Origin: Terriglobales bacterium
GTDB lineage: Bacteria; Acidobacteriota; Terriglobia; Terriglobales; Acidobacteriaceae
Length of the DNA stretch: 64,000 bases
Direction: 5' to 3'
Assembly: GCA_035567895.1 (NCBI GenBank)
Contig: DATMPC010000009.1
Span: 1 to 64,000 of the forward strand
Position numbers and translations under genes: made by a program. Of this stretch, positions 53,615 to 61,947 are shown piece after piece (position 1 is the first letter of the stretch; every line of letters starts with the position of its first letter). The notes below the pieces were generated by a model. That model worked only from the letters and a program-made list of their open reading frames with translations. It had not been told where the DNA came from and ran no database searches.

Positions 53615-54085
53615 ATGAGAATCAACAAACTTTATATCGTACTTGGTCTTGTTATCGCTTTTGCACTGTTCTTCGAGCTCGCCGCTCATGCGGACCAGAC
53701 GAATGAATTAACTAAGATCACGTTCAGCGCTCCAGTTCAGATTCCGGGAAAGGTACTGCCCGCGGGAACCTACGTGTTCGAGCAGGCAGATCCCAATGAC
53801 GATCAGGACCTTGTCCGAATCCTCAGCGCTGATCGCAGCGTTCTCTACGCGACTCTGCAGACAATCCCAACCGATCGTCAGGAGCCAACTGGAGAGACCA
53901 CAATTACTCTGGCAGAACCAGAAAGTGGACAGCCCGAGATGCTCGTGAAGTGGTTTTACCCAGGCAGCCTGACTGGCCACCAGTTCATGTATTCCAGGCG
54001 GCAGGAGCGAGCAATCGCTCAGGCTAAACAGGAGACCGTTGCCGGGGACCAGGCGGTACCCAGCTCAGAAGCCGCAGGCAAGTAA
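53615..54085 (+). CDS. Small secreted protein of acidobacterial type
   Basis: The 156-residue product has a signal peptide (YIVLGLVIAFALFFELAAHA) and a beta-rich body starting ITFSAPVQIPGKVLPAGTYV, then FEQADPNDDQDLVRIL. Proteins with this IPG-x-VLPAGTYVF opening recur in acidobacterial genomes in my recollection, with unknown function. AAGGAGA precedes the ATG. It may be transcribed with the 53360 gene from the sigma-54 promoter because no terminator is visible in the 48-bp gap. Confidence 0.68.
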   Translation: MRINKLYIVLGLVIAFALFFELAAHADQTNELTKITFSAPVQIPGKVLPAGTYVFEQADPNDDQDLVRILSADRSVLYATLQTIPTDRQEPTGETTITLAEPESGQPEMLVKWFYPGSLTGHQFMYSRRQERAIAQAKQETVAGDQAVPSSEAAGK

Positions 54086-54296
54086 GACTGCACATGAGCT
54101 CCGCGGGTAGCACACTCTTTTCCTGGGCCTTGGAAACAAGAACCAGGAAAGGGTGCGCGAGCCTGGAGTGAGAGCACAGTAAGCGCAATCGATCGAAATA
54201 CGTGCCGCGTCTCGCGGCACGAGTTCAGCCCTTATACCAAATAAGAACTGTCATCCTAAGTCCCTATCTCTCCAAAGCCTGTCATTCTGAGGCCCG

Positions 54297-54482
54297 ATGT
54301 TGGCCGAAGAATTTACTCTGTTGGGCGGCCAACAATCGGCCCGCACGATTCACTTCTTTGTGTCGCTTGCGCTCGTGCTGTTCATGTTCGTTCACGTCGC
54401 CATGGTTTGGCTGGCCGGTTTCTGGAGCCGTACAGGAGCGATGATCACAGGCCGCACCGGCACGCCTAAGGAATCCCCATGA
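54297..54482 (+). pseudogene. C-terminal remnant of a cytochrome b subunit
   Basis: The 61-residue frame holds only one membrane helix (TIHFFVSLALVLFMFVHVAM) with the His residues expected in the last helix of cytochrome b561/b6-type subunits, and GGQQSARTIHF before it. The usual three or four earlier helices are missing. It overlaps the molybdopterin enzyme gene by four bases, so it was once the upstream partner. The preceding sequence (54240-54295) contains two GTCAT-C/T-CT-A/G-AG words typical of intergenic repeats, suggesting that the 5' part was lost or replaced. Confidence 0.65.
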
Positions 54483-55234
54483 TCATTTCACGCCGAAAGC
54501 TGATCGTATCCGGACTCGCCGCGACCGCGAGTGCGTCGGGAGTGGCAGTGGCAGCGCGCCTGGCGCAGAAGTATGGATTGATTCCTCCCGATCATGGCGG
54601 AATCTACGGTCTCGGCGAAACGCTCACTTACGCCGCGCAGCGGCTGCTGACGAGCCATTCACTGGCACGCGAATTCCCGCGAAGCCAAATTTCGCCGCGT
54701 CCATTCCAGAACGAACTCGCGCCGCTGACGGCAGATTTCAAGCGTCTTCAGGCGGGTGGATTCGCGGACTATCGGCTGTCTATAGACGGCATGGTCCACG
54801 AACCTGCGTCGTTCTCGATCGCCGATCTCAAGAGCTGCCCATCTCGCAGCCACATCACCGAAATCGCGTGTGAAGAGGGCTGGTCCTACATCGCCGAGTG
54901 GATTGGCGTGCCTCTCTCCCACGTGTTGAACCTTGTCGGGGCCCACCCACAAGCCAAGTACGTCGTGTATGTCTCAATGGAACCCGATACCTGGGACAGC
55001 ATCGATATGGCCGACGCTCTGCATCCGCAAACCTTTCTGTGTTACGGCATGAATGGCGGCGAACTTCCAGTACCGCACGGTGGGCCGCTGCGCGTGCGGC
55101 TCCCTCGGCAAATCGGGTACAAGAACATTAAATTCATCAATCGCCTGACGGTCACAGACAACCTGAAAACGTTTGGTAAAGGCTGCGGATCTGCAGCTTG
55201 TGAGGCAGGCTACGCCTGGTACACCGGCATCTGA
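54479..55234 (+). CDS. Sulfite-oxidase-like molybdopterin enzyme
   Basis: The 251-residue protein has a Tat-like or membrane signal (ISRRKLIVSGLAATASASGV) and a molybdopterin-binding domain of the sulfite oxidase/MsrP type: YRLSIDGMVHEPASFSIADL near residue 100, HITEIACEEGWSYIAEWIGV with the molybdenum-ligand Cys, and GGPLRVRLPRQIGYKNIKFI near residue 200. It probably carries out a redox step in the periplasm. Its normal cytochrome b partner gene just upstream is truncated, so electron supply is uncertain. Length is near normal. Confidence 0.82.
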   Translation: MIISRRKLIVSGLAATASASGVAVAARLAQKYGLIPPDHGGIYGLGETLTYAAQRLLTSHSLAREFPRSQISPRPFQNELAPLTADFKRLQAGGFADYRLSIDGMVHEPASFSIADLKSCPSRSHITEIACEEGWSYIAEWIGVPLSHVLNLVGAHPQAKYVVYVSMEPDTWDSIDMADALHPQTFLCYGMNGGELPVPHGGPLRVRLPRQIGYKNIKFINRLTVTDNLKTFGKGCGSAACEAGYAWYTGI

Positions 55235-55291
55235 CGCATCCTGAAGCCGATTCGCTGGCTGGGCCATCCTTTACATGGGAGTCGTGTGCAA

Positions 55292-55328
55292 AGCCCGAAA
55301 CGGGAAGAAGGCTGGGCCACCCAGCCGG
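55292..55328 (+). repeat. Short interspersed repeat, copy 1
   Basis: AGCCCGAAACGGGAAGAAGG followed by CTGGGCCACCC shares the core (A)AAACGGGAAGA-GG-CCAC with 58374-58405 (minus strand) and 63746-63781. It lies between two genes in a noncoding stretch. Confidence 0.45.
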
Positions 55329-55411
55329 TAAGAACCGGGCACCCGGCCTCCCCTTTTGGCCCTGACGATGTTATCTATCTGAACCCGACTTTCCGCTCTT
55401 ATACTTGCGTG

Positions 55412-56338
55412 ATGCCTGAACTCCCGTTTCAGATCCCGCAAGAAGTGATCGATTGGATTCGTGCCGTTTTTGCTGACGTAAATCTTCGCGTGTCACAGAA
55501 GCTCACAAGGATTCCGACGACGCACGAAACTTCGTTGGACATTACGTTAATCGAAGAGCTATCTCAACACGCTGCACCATTCCGGTTTTCGTCAAGTTGG
55601 AGTGTGCGATTGGAGACGCACTATCTCGGTGGCGGCAGATATTGGGGACAATGGGAAATTGCCGACATTGGGATTCTTGTAATATTCAGGCGTGGCGGAG
55701 CGGCCCAGCAAACCAAGATTGCTCTCTTGCAGTCGAAGAGGTTGTATCCAGTCGAAGCAGAAGCGTCAGCGGAAGATCACCGTATTGACTACGCTATTGG
55801 TTTTGGTCGGCTGTTGCCTGCAGAACAGGAATATAAGTCGTCTGTGCGAGAACGCACTTTCACATTTGTGAAAGAGTCGAGGTATAGAGCTTTCGAATAC
55901 CAAGGTAAACAGTATAAAGCCGTGCTCTCTTATACAGACGACAGTGGCTTACCTGTTCACTACCTCTTATACAATCCCACTTCACTTCCCATTCGAGTTT
56001 CTTTCCCCATTGAAGCCAGAGGTATTTCAAACGTTAGCGGGAACCAAATCATCGGATGTCGGGTCATTTCCGCCCGCACGCTTGACGGGAAATTGAAGAC
56101 AGGAGGGTTGAAAAAGGGAGAGAACCCGATGTTCCAGCAGCTTTTCGGAAGCGCTCAAGACATGAACCTGCCACCTTGGACTCTCGACTATTTCATTGCC
56201 GATTTGGTGTTGAGCTGCAAGGAAGGGCATGTTGCCGGAGTAACTCCGATGGAAGACGAGGCGCTGTTTAACGTTTTTAACCGCAGGTCGGGTCCGATTT
56301 CTGCAGCCATAGCGGTCACAATCGACGCTCCCGCATAA
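55412..56338 (+). CDS. Hypothetical protein with possible Mrr-like PD-(D/E)xK nuclease domain
   Basis: The 308-residue protein has no signal peptide or membrane helix. Around residues 82-110 it reads WEIADIGILVIF, then a short loop, then KIALLQSKRLYP. The order Glu-82, Asp-85, then Gln-Ser-Lys-Arg (107-110) matches the D-x(n)-QxKR layout of Mrr-type restriction nucleases, where Gln replaces the second acidic residue. Downstream, FTFVKESRYRAFEYQGKQYK and PVHYLLYNPTSLPIRVSFPI are not recognised. The frame is open upstream to 55286 but the ATG at 55412 is more natural. Nuclease activity is inference; no methyltransferase or other defence gene is adjacent. Confidence 0.5.
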   Translation: MPELPFQIPQEVIDWIRAVFADVNLRVSQKLTRIPTTHETSLDITLIEELSQHAAPFRFSSSWSVRLETHYLGGGRYWGQWEIADIGILVIFRRGGAAQQTKIALLQSKRLYPVEAEASAEDHRIDYAIGFGRLLPAEQEYKSSVRERTFTFVKESRYRAFEYQGKQYKAVLSYTDDSGLPVHYLLYNPTSLPIRVSFPIEARGISNVSGNQIIGCRVISARTLDGKLKTGGLKKGENPMFQQLFGSAQDMNLPPWTLDYFIADLVLSCKEGHVAGVTPMEDEALFNVFNRRSGPISAAIAVTIDAPA

Positions 56339-56503
56339 CCAATCGCACGCGGGAGGAAGAGCGACTTGCTGAAGATCTCCGCCGCCATCTCAAACAATTA
56401 CGCCGCGTGTCCCGCTCTTGATTCTCGTTTTCCCTTGATGAGCGCACTAGGTCGGGTGCCGTACCCTCCGCGATGAAGATGAGCGCAGCGACTGCCTGTT
56501 AAA

Positions 56504-57565
56504 TCAATGTGCCTGCGTCTGTTCATCGTTCTGCTCAAGCACCCAGAACTGGCGTTCCGCTTTGGATATGTGTTGAAGGAATTGTTCCTCGCTTCCGACA
56601 AAAAAATCGATTTCGCTACGATGTCCTCCTCTCATGACCTCGTGCTCTCCCCAGATCATGCCGTCGTCATTCCAGTAATCCAAGGGTATTGGACGAGTAG
56701 AATCGTCCGGCGACAGGAAAAGGTATTCCTCACGTGCGCCAATCTCCGGTACGGGTGAGGATGTCATTAGTTCACCACTCGACGGAACCTTCACAATTGC
56801 GACTCCACCTTCTGTAGCAGCAGCTGCTCCATCTTGCGTGTCAAAACGAATTCTCACCCATCCTACATAGCCGGTAGGCACGAGGTACTGCACATGGCCA
56901 AACGCATCATTGTTGGATCGCTCCAAGACAACGTCTAAGCGCATTCGTGCCCCCGGTTCAAGACGCAATACAGGTTGAGTGTTATAAACCCACTTCTCGT
57001 AGCCCGAAGCGGTTACATCGAGCGTTATATCTTGTCGGGGAGGAACGAGCAGTCGGAAGCTCGGTGATTCGGAGGTTGAATAGAACCTTTTTGGCTGATC
57101 GACCCAATGCAGATTGAAGGCGCTTGATAGCGGCCTGCCGGTTTTGGCATCTCTGACGGTACCGCTTAGAACAGCTGCTTTCGGCCCAAGATTTACAATC
57201 ACTCGCGGATTGGGGTTCTCACCTGTAACCTCTACGAGTGGCACCCTCTCCGGGTAAAAGGAAAGCGTATCCGGGTAACCCGCGCTTTCCTTGCCCACAT
57301 AAACGAAATAGGTGCCGAAATCCCACACTGGAACGGCAAAAGAACCATGATCATCTGAGTCGAAATACTGGATCGCCTTGGCAACAACAGCCCCGATTCT
57401 TAGTGCCACATGTAGCTTCGCACCTGCAACAGGCTCACTCCTCTCATCTACTACGGTTCCCATTATTTCCCCCACCGGTTTTTGCTGAGGGGACGGAACA
57501 CCAGACTGAGCAATGGTAAGGGCGGAAAGCAAAAGAACAACCATCGAGACTCGATTACGGTTCAT
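56504..57565 (-). CDS. Secreted protein with carboxypeptidase-regulatory-like domains
   Basis: The 353-residue product has a signal peptide (VSMVVLLLSALTIAQSGVPS) and two beta-sandwich units typical of carboxypeptidase-regulatory-like domains: GEIMGTVVDERSEPVAGAKL near residue 32 and VLSGTVRDAKTGRPLSSAFN near 133. A C-terminal domain with YLVPTGYVGWVRIRF and a charged end (FWVLEQNDEQTQAH) follows. The N-terminal part is probably periplasmic or at the cell surface. The function is unknown. Confidence 0.75.
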   Translation of the reverse strand: MNRNRVSMVVLLLSALTIAQSGVPSPQQKPVGEIMGTVVDERSEPVAGAKLHVALRIGAVVAKAIQYFDSDDHGSFAVPVWDFGTYFVYVGKESAGYPDTLSFYPERVPLVEVTGENPNPRVIVNLGPKAAVLSGTVRDAKTGRPLSSAFNLHWVDQPKRFYSTSESPSFRLLVPPRQDITLDVTASGYEKWVYNTQPVLRLEPGARMRLDVVLERSNNDAFGHVQYLVPTGYVGWVRIRFDTQDGAAAATEGGVAIVKVPSSGELMTSSPVPEIGAREEYLFLSPDDSTRPIPLDYWNDDGMIWGEHEVMRGGHRSEIDFFVGSEEQFLQHISKAERQFWVLEQNDEQTQAH

Positions 57566-57680
57566 GGGAGGCTATCCTCGTCATTGGAACGAAGGAGCAA
57601 GCCCGCGCTGCGTCCTTTTTTTTGAGGTGAAGTCGAGCTAGGGATTTAGACGCGTTTCGGCCGTCCCCTTTGTGTGGGTC

Positions 57681-58331
57681 CTACTCCTTCAGCACCTTGC
57701 CATCCGACAAGTTAATGCGGACGGCGTTTCCCCAGCGGGTCTTATGAATTAGTTGAAGGTTATCGGGAGTAAAATCAAAAGTGCCAAAAGCGAACCACTC
57801 TGGTGTGTGATCTGTCCAAACGAGAATCGGATCAATCTTCGCCGCGGGCCACAATTCATTGAGTTTGATCTCCTTAACCAGAACGCCTTTTATGGTTCCG
57901 TCCTCCATCCGGTCGCTAGAATCGCCTTGGCGGTATATGCGCAGAGCCGACCTGAATGCAGGTCCGGTTGCCAGCAAAATCAGGAAATGGGCATCATCCG
58001 TAATCAGTGGCACGCCGCAGAACGAGAAGCTCCGATCAGCTTCTTTATTCATATCTAGAACAACCGCCCAAGCCCAATCACCCCAGTACGTCACAGGCGC
58101 AGAAATCCTCTGATAGTCGTTGAGAAAGGCAGCCTTCGACATGACTGTGAACTGAATGCTCAGCAGTTTGCCTGTGTCGCCTTTCCAATCAATCGTGTCA
58201 TGAACGATTGCCAGAGCGTTTCCGTGGACAGAGTTGACTGCCGTGGGGCATGGGAACGGTGGTCCAGCGAATGAGAACGAAGCCGAGGCTATGACGGCTA
58301 TCACGACTAGGAAAAACATCTTGAGGCGCAT
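57681..58331 (-). CDS. Secreted protein, member 1 of a duplicated pair
   Basis: The 216-residue product has a signal peptide (MRLKMFFLVVIAVIASASFS, cleavage near FAG) and a mature domain with CPTAVNSVHGNALAIVHDTI, then the QFTVMSK and YQRISAPVTYWGDWAWAVVL segments, and MEDGTIKGVLVKEIKLNELW late. It is clearly related, also at the DNA level, to the product of 60056-60697. Two Cys (near residues 28 and 102) are in the mature part. No function recognised. Confidence 0.7.
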   Translation of the reverse strand: MRLKMFFLVVIAVIASASFSFAGPPFPCPTAVNSVHGNALAIVHDTIDWKGDTGKLLSIQFTVMSKAAFLNDYQRISAPVTYWGDWAWAVVLDMNKEADRSFSFCGVPLITDDAHFLILLATGPAFRSALRIYRQGDSSDRMEDGTIKGVLVKEIKLNELWPAAKIDPILVWTDHTPEWFAFGTFDFTPDNLQLIHKTRWGNAVRINLSDGKVLKE

Positions 58332-58373
58332 TCATCCTCCGTGAGCAAACCAAAGGGACCAAAAGGGGTAGAC

Positions 58374-58405
58374 GAGTGGCCCGTCCTTCCCATTTTAGCT
58401 CTGGC
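58374..58405 (-). repeat. Short interspersed repeat, copy 2
   Basis: On the minus strand GCTAAAATGGGAAGGACGGG then CCAC shares a core with the copies at 55292-55328 and 63746-63781. It lies between the 57681 gene and the methyltransferase gene. Confidence 0.45.
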
Positions 58406-58552
58406 CTCAGGCTCCCAGCCTCCATGTGTGCCCGGTGTGAAATTTCCGGCTGCATCCAGATGCGCCGAGAGATACGTCAGCAAGCAAACGCCTTCAGCCA
58501 AAACAACTAAATCAAAGTGGCCGCGGGCACCCGGGAGTATAAATTGAGGGAA

Positions 58553-59314
58553 ATGACCAATCGGTGGGATGCGGCGCAATACGACGCGAAACATGCGTTT
58601 GTCTATGAGAAGGCAAAGGGACTGGTGGAGCTGCTGGCGCCGCAGGCCAACGAGCGGATTCTCGATGTTGGTTGCGGGACTGGAGTGTTGACAGCGGAAA
58701 TTGGCAAAAGCGGCGCACAAATGCTGGGGGTTGACCAGTCAGAGGAGATGATTTCGCAGGCGAGAAAGAAATTCCCGGCGCTGAACTTTGAGACGATGGA
58801 CGCGAGACAGCTTCGATTTAACGCGGAATTTGATGCAGTGTTTTCCAATGCGGTGTTGCACTGGATTCCAGAGGCGGAGCAAGTAATCGCCGGGGTAGTG
58901 GAGGCGCTGAAATCCGGCGGACGATTCGTGGCAGAGTTTGGAGGCAAGGGGAATATTCGAAGGCTGGTGGAGGGATTTCACCGGGCATTGGCGGCCTTGG
59001 AAATGCCAGAACCGGAGGCCGTGGGTCCGTGGTTTTACCCGAGCATTGCAGAATATGCGGGACTGCTGGAGAAGCATGGCCTGGAAGTGCGTGAAGCATC
59101 GCTGTTCGATCGGCCGACGAAGCTGGAAGAGGGGGAGCGAGGACTGGAAAACTGGATTCGCGTGTTCCGACAGACGTTCCTTGAAAAGATGGGCGAACAG
59201 GACGCGCAGCGATGGATTCGAGAGGTGGAACGGCAATGCAGGAGTGAGCTGTTTCGGGATGGCAGTTGGGTGCTCGACTACCGGAGATTGCGAATTGCAG
59301 CGTGGAAAGCGTGA
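58553..59314 (+). CDS. Class I SAM-dependent methyltransferase
   Basis: The 253-residue protein has the SAM-binding motif I ILDVGCGTGVLTAEIGKSGA near residue 37, motif II-like GVDQSEEMISQARKKFP, and FDAVFSNAVLHWIPEAEQVI near residue 95. It resembles trans-aconitate or small-molecule methyltransferases (Methyltransf_11/25 type); the substrate is unknown. The ATG at 58553 is preferred because the typical opening NRWDAAQYDAKHAFVYEKA follows directly and GAGGG lies just upstream. Confidence 0.85.
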   Translation: MTNRWDAAQYDAKHAFVYEKAKGLVELLAPQANERILDVGCGTGVLTAEIGKSGAQMLGVDQSEEMISQARKKFPALNFETMDARQLRFNAEFDAVFSNAVLHWIPEAEQVIAGVVEALKSGGRFVAEFGGKGNIRRLVEGFHRALAALEMPEPEAVGPWFYPSIAEYAGLLEKHGLEVREASLFDRPTKLEEGERGLENWIRVFRQTFLEKMGEQDAQRWIREVERQCRSELFRDGSWVLDYRRLRIAAWKA

Positions 59315-59381
59315 AAGAGGAACACTTTAGGTTTGCAGATATTGGAACGTTCGCATTTTGATTCTGACGTGAGGTCGATCA

Positions 59382-60008
59382 GTGGAGAAAACCAAGAGGA
59401 CAGCTGCAGAACAGTTTTGGGCTTGGTTTCTCCAGCATGAACGAGAGCTATTTCGATTCGATCCTGATAAGGAAACTGAACGTGAAAGGATTTTCGACCA
59501 ACTCGCAAGTGAGCTGCAAAAGGTTGATGCGCACCTTACTTTCGAATTTGGTCCAAGGGCGACAAGAAGAGAATTCGTTATCAGTGCAGGCGGCATAAAA
59601 AGCGCATTTCCAGCTGTTACTACGATAGTGAACGCCGCACCTGCTTTGGATCGATTCCTGGTAACTGCCTTTCGTCCGCGCCGAATACCTCCAAACATTG
59701 TGGAATTTCGAGATAAGCGCGTTGACTCAGCAGATGTCCGATTCTCGTTACTTGATAACGGAAAGACAGCTGGCTTGTATCTGTTTATTCCTGGTTACCA
59801 AGAGAGCAATGCCGACTGGAAGCAAATCGGTTACTTGTTGCTCGATGACACATTGGGAGAGTACGACGTTGAATACCGGCTTGGCCTTATCGAGATGCTT
59901 TCGCCGGACGTCAGGACAGAGGGAGAGAGGTATCCCTTAGCGAAGTTACCAGCGCTGTTCGATGAGTTAGTGTCACGACTTGAAGGACGTTCTGAAAAGC
60001 CCTCATAG
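59382..60008 (+). CDS. Conserved hypothetical cytoplasmic protein
   Basis: The 208-residue product has no signal peptide. It opens with a helical segment TKRTAAEQFWAWFLQHEREL, then a DLASELQKVDAHLTFEFGP-like block, REFVISAGGIKSAFPAVTTI and VTAFRPRR. The C-terminal half LGLIEMLSPDVRTEGERYPL contains no enzyme motif I recognise. Similar openings occur in proteins annotated as hypothetical in many bacteria. Start is GTG at 59382 with GAGG upstream. It is transcribed toward the second copy of the duplicated secreted protein gene. Confidence 0.65.
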   Translation: MEKTKRTAAEQFWAWFLQHERELFRFDPDKETERERIFDQLASELQKVDAHLTFEFGPRATRREFVISAGGIKSAFPAVTTIVNAAPALDRFLVTAFRPRRIPPNIVEFRDKRVDSADVRFSLLDNGKTAGLYLFIPGYQESNADWKQIGYLLLDDTLGEYDVEYRLGLIEMLSPDVRTEGERYPLAKLPALFDELVSRLEGRSEKPS

Positions 60009-60055
60009 ATGTTCGGGTTGTGTCGATGTATGTGTCAGTTGGGGGAAGACAGTTC

Positions 60056-60697
60056 TTACTCTTTCAGCACCCGGCCATCCTGTAAGTCAATGCGGACAGT
60101 CGTTCCCCAGCGGGTCTTATGAACCAGATGAAGGTTATCTTCAGGAAAATCAAAGCTGCCTCCAGCAAACCATTCAGGTGTGTGATCCGACCAAAAGGAC
60201 TCAATTTTCCCTTCAGGCCACAATTCATCGAGTTTGATCTCTCTAACCAGAACGCCTTTTATCGAGCCGTCTTCCATCCGGATGCTGGAATCACCTTTAC
60301 GATATATGCGCAAGACCGCACCGAATGCATCCCCGGTTCTTAGGAGAATCAGGAAACGTGCATCGTCCGTGACCAACGGCACCAGGCAGGACATCGAGAA
60401 GGGGTGCTCACTTTCTTTATTCACGTCTAGAACGACTTCCCAACGCCAGGCGCCCCAATAAGTCACAGGTGCGGAAATCTTCTGGTAATCGTTGACATTC
60501 TTCGACATCACAGTGAACTGGTGCCTGATCAGTTTGCCAGTCTGTCCGTTCCATTGAATAGTGTCGTTGACGAGTGCGAGTGCGTTTCCGTGAACAGAAT
60601 TGACTGCAATCGGACATAGGAATGGCGACCCTGCGAAGGCGAACCGGGCTGGCACAACAATGACCATTACCACTAGGAGAAATATATTCAGGCGCAT
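60056..60697 (-). CDS. Secreted protein, member 2 of a duplicated pair
   Basis: The 213-residue product mirrors that of 57681-58331: signal peptide (RLNIFLLVVMVIVVPARFAF), CPIAVNSVHGNALALVNDTI, YQKISAPVTYWGAWRWEVVL, MEDGSIKGVLVREIKLDELW and a final VRIDLQDGRVLKE. The two genes share long nearly identical stretches, for example around CCCCAGCGGGTCTTATGAA, so the duplication is fairly recent. They flank the methyltransferase and the 59382 gene, so the duplication happened with, or around, those genes. Confidence 0.7.
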   Translation of the reverse strand: MRLNIFLLVVMVIVVPARFAFAGSPFLCPIAVNSVHGNALALVNDTIQWNGQTGKLIRHQFTVMSKNVNDYQKISAPVTYWGAWRWEVVLDVNKESEHPFSMSCLVPLVTDDARFLILLRTGDAFGAVLRIYRKGDSSIRMEDGSIKGVLVREIKLDELWPEGKIESFWSDHTPEWFAGGSFDFPEDNLHLVHKTRWGTTVRIDLQDGRVLKE

Positions 60698-60714
60698 TCA
60701 TCCTCCGAAAGGTT

Positions 60715-61656
60715 TCATGCGGAACGACCTCGTGGAATGAATCCTGGGACGCCGGTTTTCACCACCTCATTGAGTCTCTGTCGAGTCTGAATTCGATTGA
60801 TTTCGTTGAATGCATCTTCCGGTAGGGCGGAGATGTCGAAATTCTCCTTCGCCCGAGCCGCAGTTCTAGGCGTAGTAAGTAAAGCCGTGCCACGCTGCAC
60901 CGCCCATGCCAGCAGCACTTGCGCCGGCGTCTTTTTAATTCGTACGGCGATTGTCAAAATCACTGGGTCTTCGAGCGGCCCCGGCCTCATTCCGTGACCC
61001 AGGGGCGCAAAAGCCAAGAGCACAACGCCATTCTTCTTGCAGAATTCCAGAAGGTCCGTTTCGGGAAGATACGGATGCGACTCCACCTGGACCACGGCTG
61101 GCTTGATTCTTGCAGATTCATAGAGGGGCATCAGTTCGCTCAAGTCGATGTCCGACAAGCCGATGGCGCGGCATCTGCCTTGATCTACGAGACTCTCCAT
61201 CGCTCTCCAGGTATCGAGCAGAGTCACGCCGCGGTCGTAGATGACATTGCCGTTTTGATCCCGCGGATCTTGCTCGTCCCCCGGTTGGAACGCAAATGGA
61301 GTATGAATGAGGTAGAGATCCAGGTAGTTGAGCCTGAGTCGATCCAGACTCGCATCGAAAGCCGGTCTCACGCGCTCAGGCCGATGATTGGTGTTCCACA
61401 ATTTGGTTGTGACGAAGACGTCTTCGCGCGCGATCCCGCCAGCGGCAAGTCCTGCCTGTAACGCTTCGCCTACTTCAAGCTCGTTGCCGTATCGCTCCGC
61501 GCAATCGAAGTGTCGAAATCCGGCCTCTAGCGCGTCCCTGGTAGCGCTTATAGTTGCGGCGGCATAAGGAATCAGTGTGCCGAACCCGAGTGCCGGCATC
61601 CGGCCTCCGTGGTTAAGCGGTATTCCCATGCTCCGAAAATCGGAAGATTCGATCAT
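60715..61656 (-). CDS. Aldo/keto reductase
   Basis: The 313-residue protein is an NADPH-dependent aldo/keto reductase. The catalytic set is visible: Asp in FRHFDCAERYGNELEVG with its Tyr six residues later, Lys in DVFVTTKLWN and His in LDLYLIHTPF. Later RCRAIGLSDIDLSEL and QRGTALLTTPRTAARAKENF hold cofactor-binding positions. Such enzymes reduce small aldehydes or ketones; the substrate is unknown. It lies 17 bp upstream of the 60056 gene on the same strand. Confidence 0.88.
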   Translation of the reverse strand: MIESSDFRSMGIPLNHGGRMPALGFGTLIPYAAATISATRDALEAGFRHFDCAERYGNELEVGEALQAGLAAGGIAREDVFVTTKLWNTNHRPERVRPAFDASLDRLRLNYLDLYLIHTPFAFQPGDEQDPRDQNGNVIYDRGVTLLDTWRAMESLVDQGRCRAIGLSDIDLSELMPLYESARIKPAVVQVESHPYLPETDLLEFCKKNGVVLLAFAPLGHGMRPGPLEDPVILTIAVRIKKTPAQVLLAWAVQRGTALLTTPRTAARAKENFDISALPEDAFNEINRIQTRQRLNEVVKTGVPGFIPRGRSA

Positions 61657-61947
61657 GATTGACTCCTCGGCACTATCTCGCTTCTAGACAATAATGCACT
61701 TTTGTTTCAACACGGTTTAACTTTTGTTGATATCTCGTTGTGGGTGCCGGCGCCGGGTGCCGCAGCCTTTTCTTCCATTTGGTGTTTCGCTGTTTGCTAG
61801 CAAGCCGTAGACGAGGGTCCCAGCCCTCCGTGACATGGCGGAGGATACGCCGCCCATCTGGCGGGTTCATTAAGGGAAAACAAGATCAAAGGCGGGACAC
61901 ACGGCCACAGTAAACCGCGCGTATAATTTGCGACAGCGCCGGCCACT

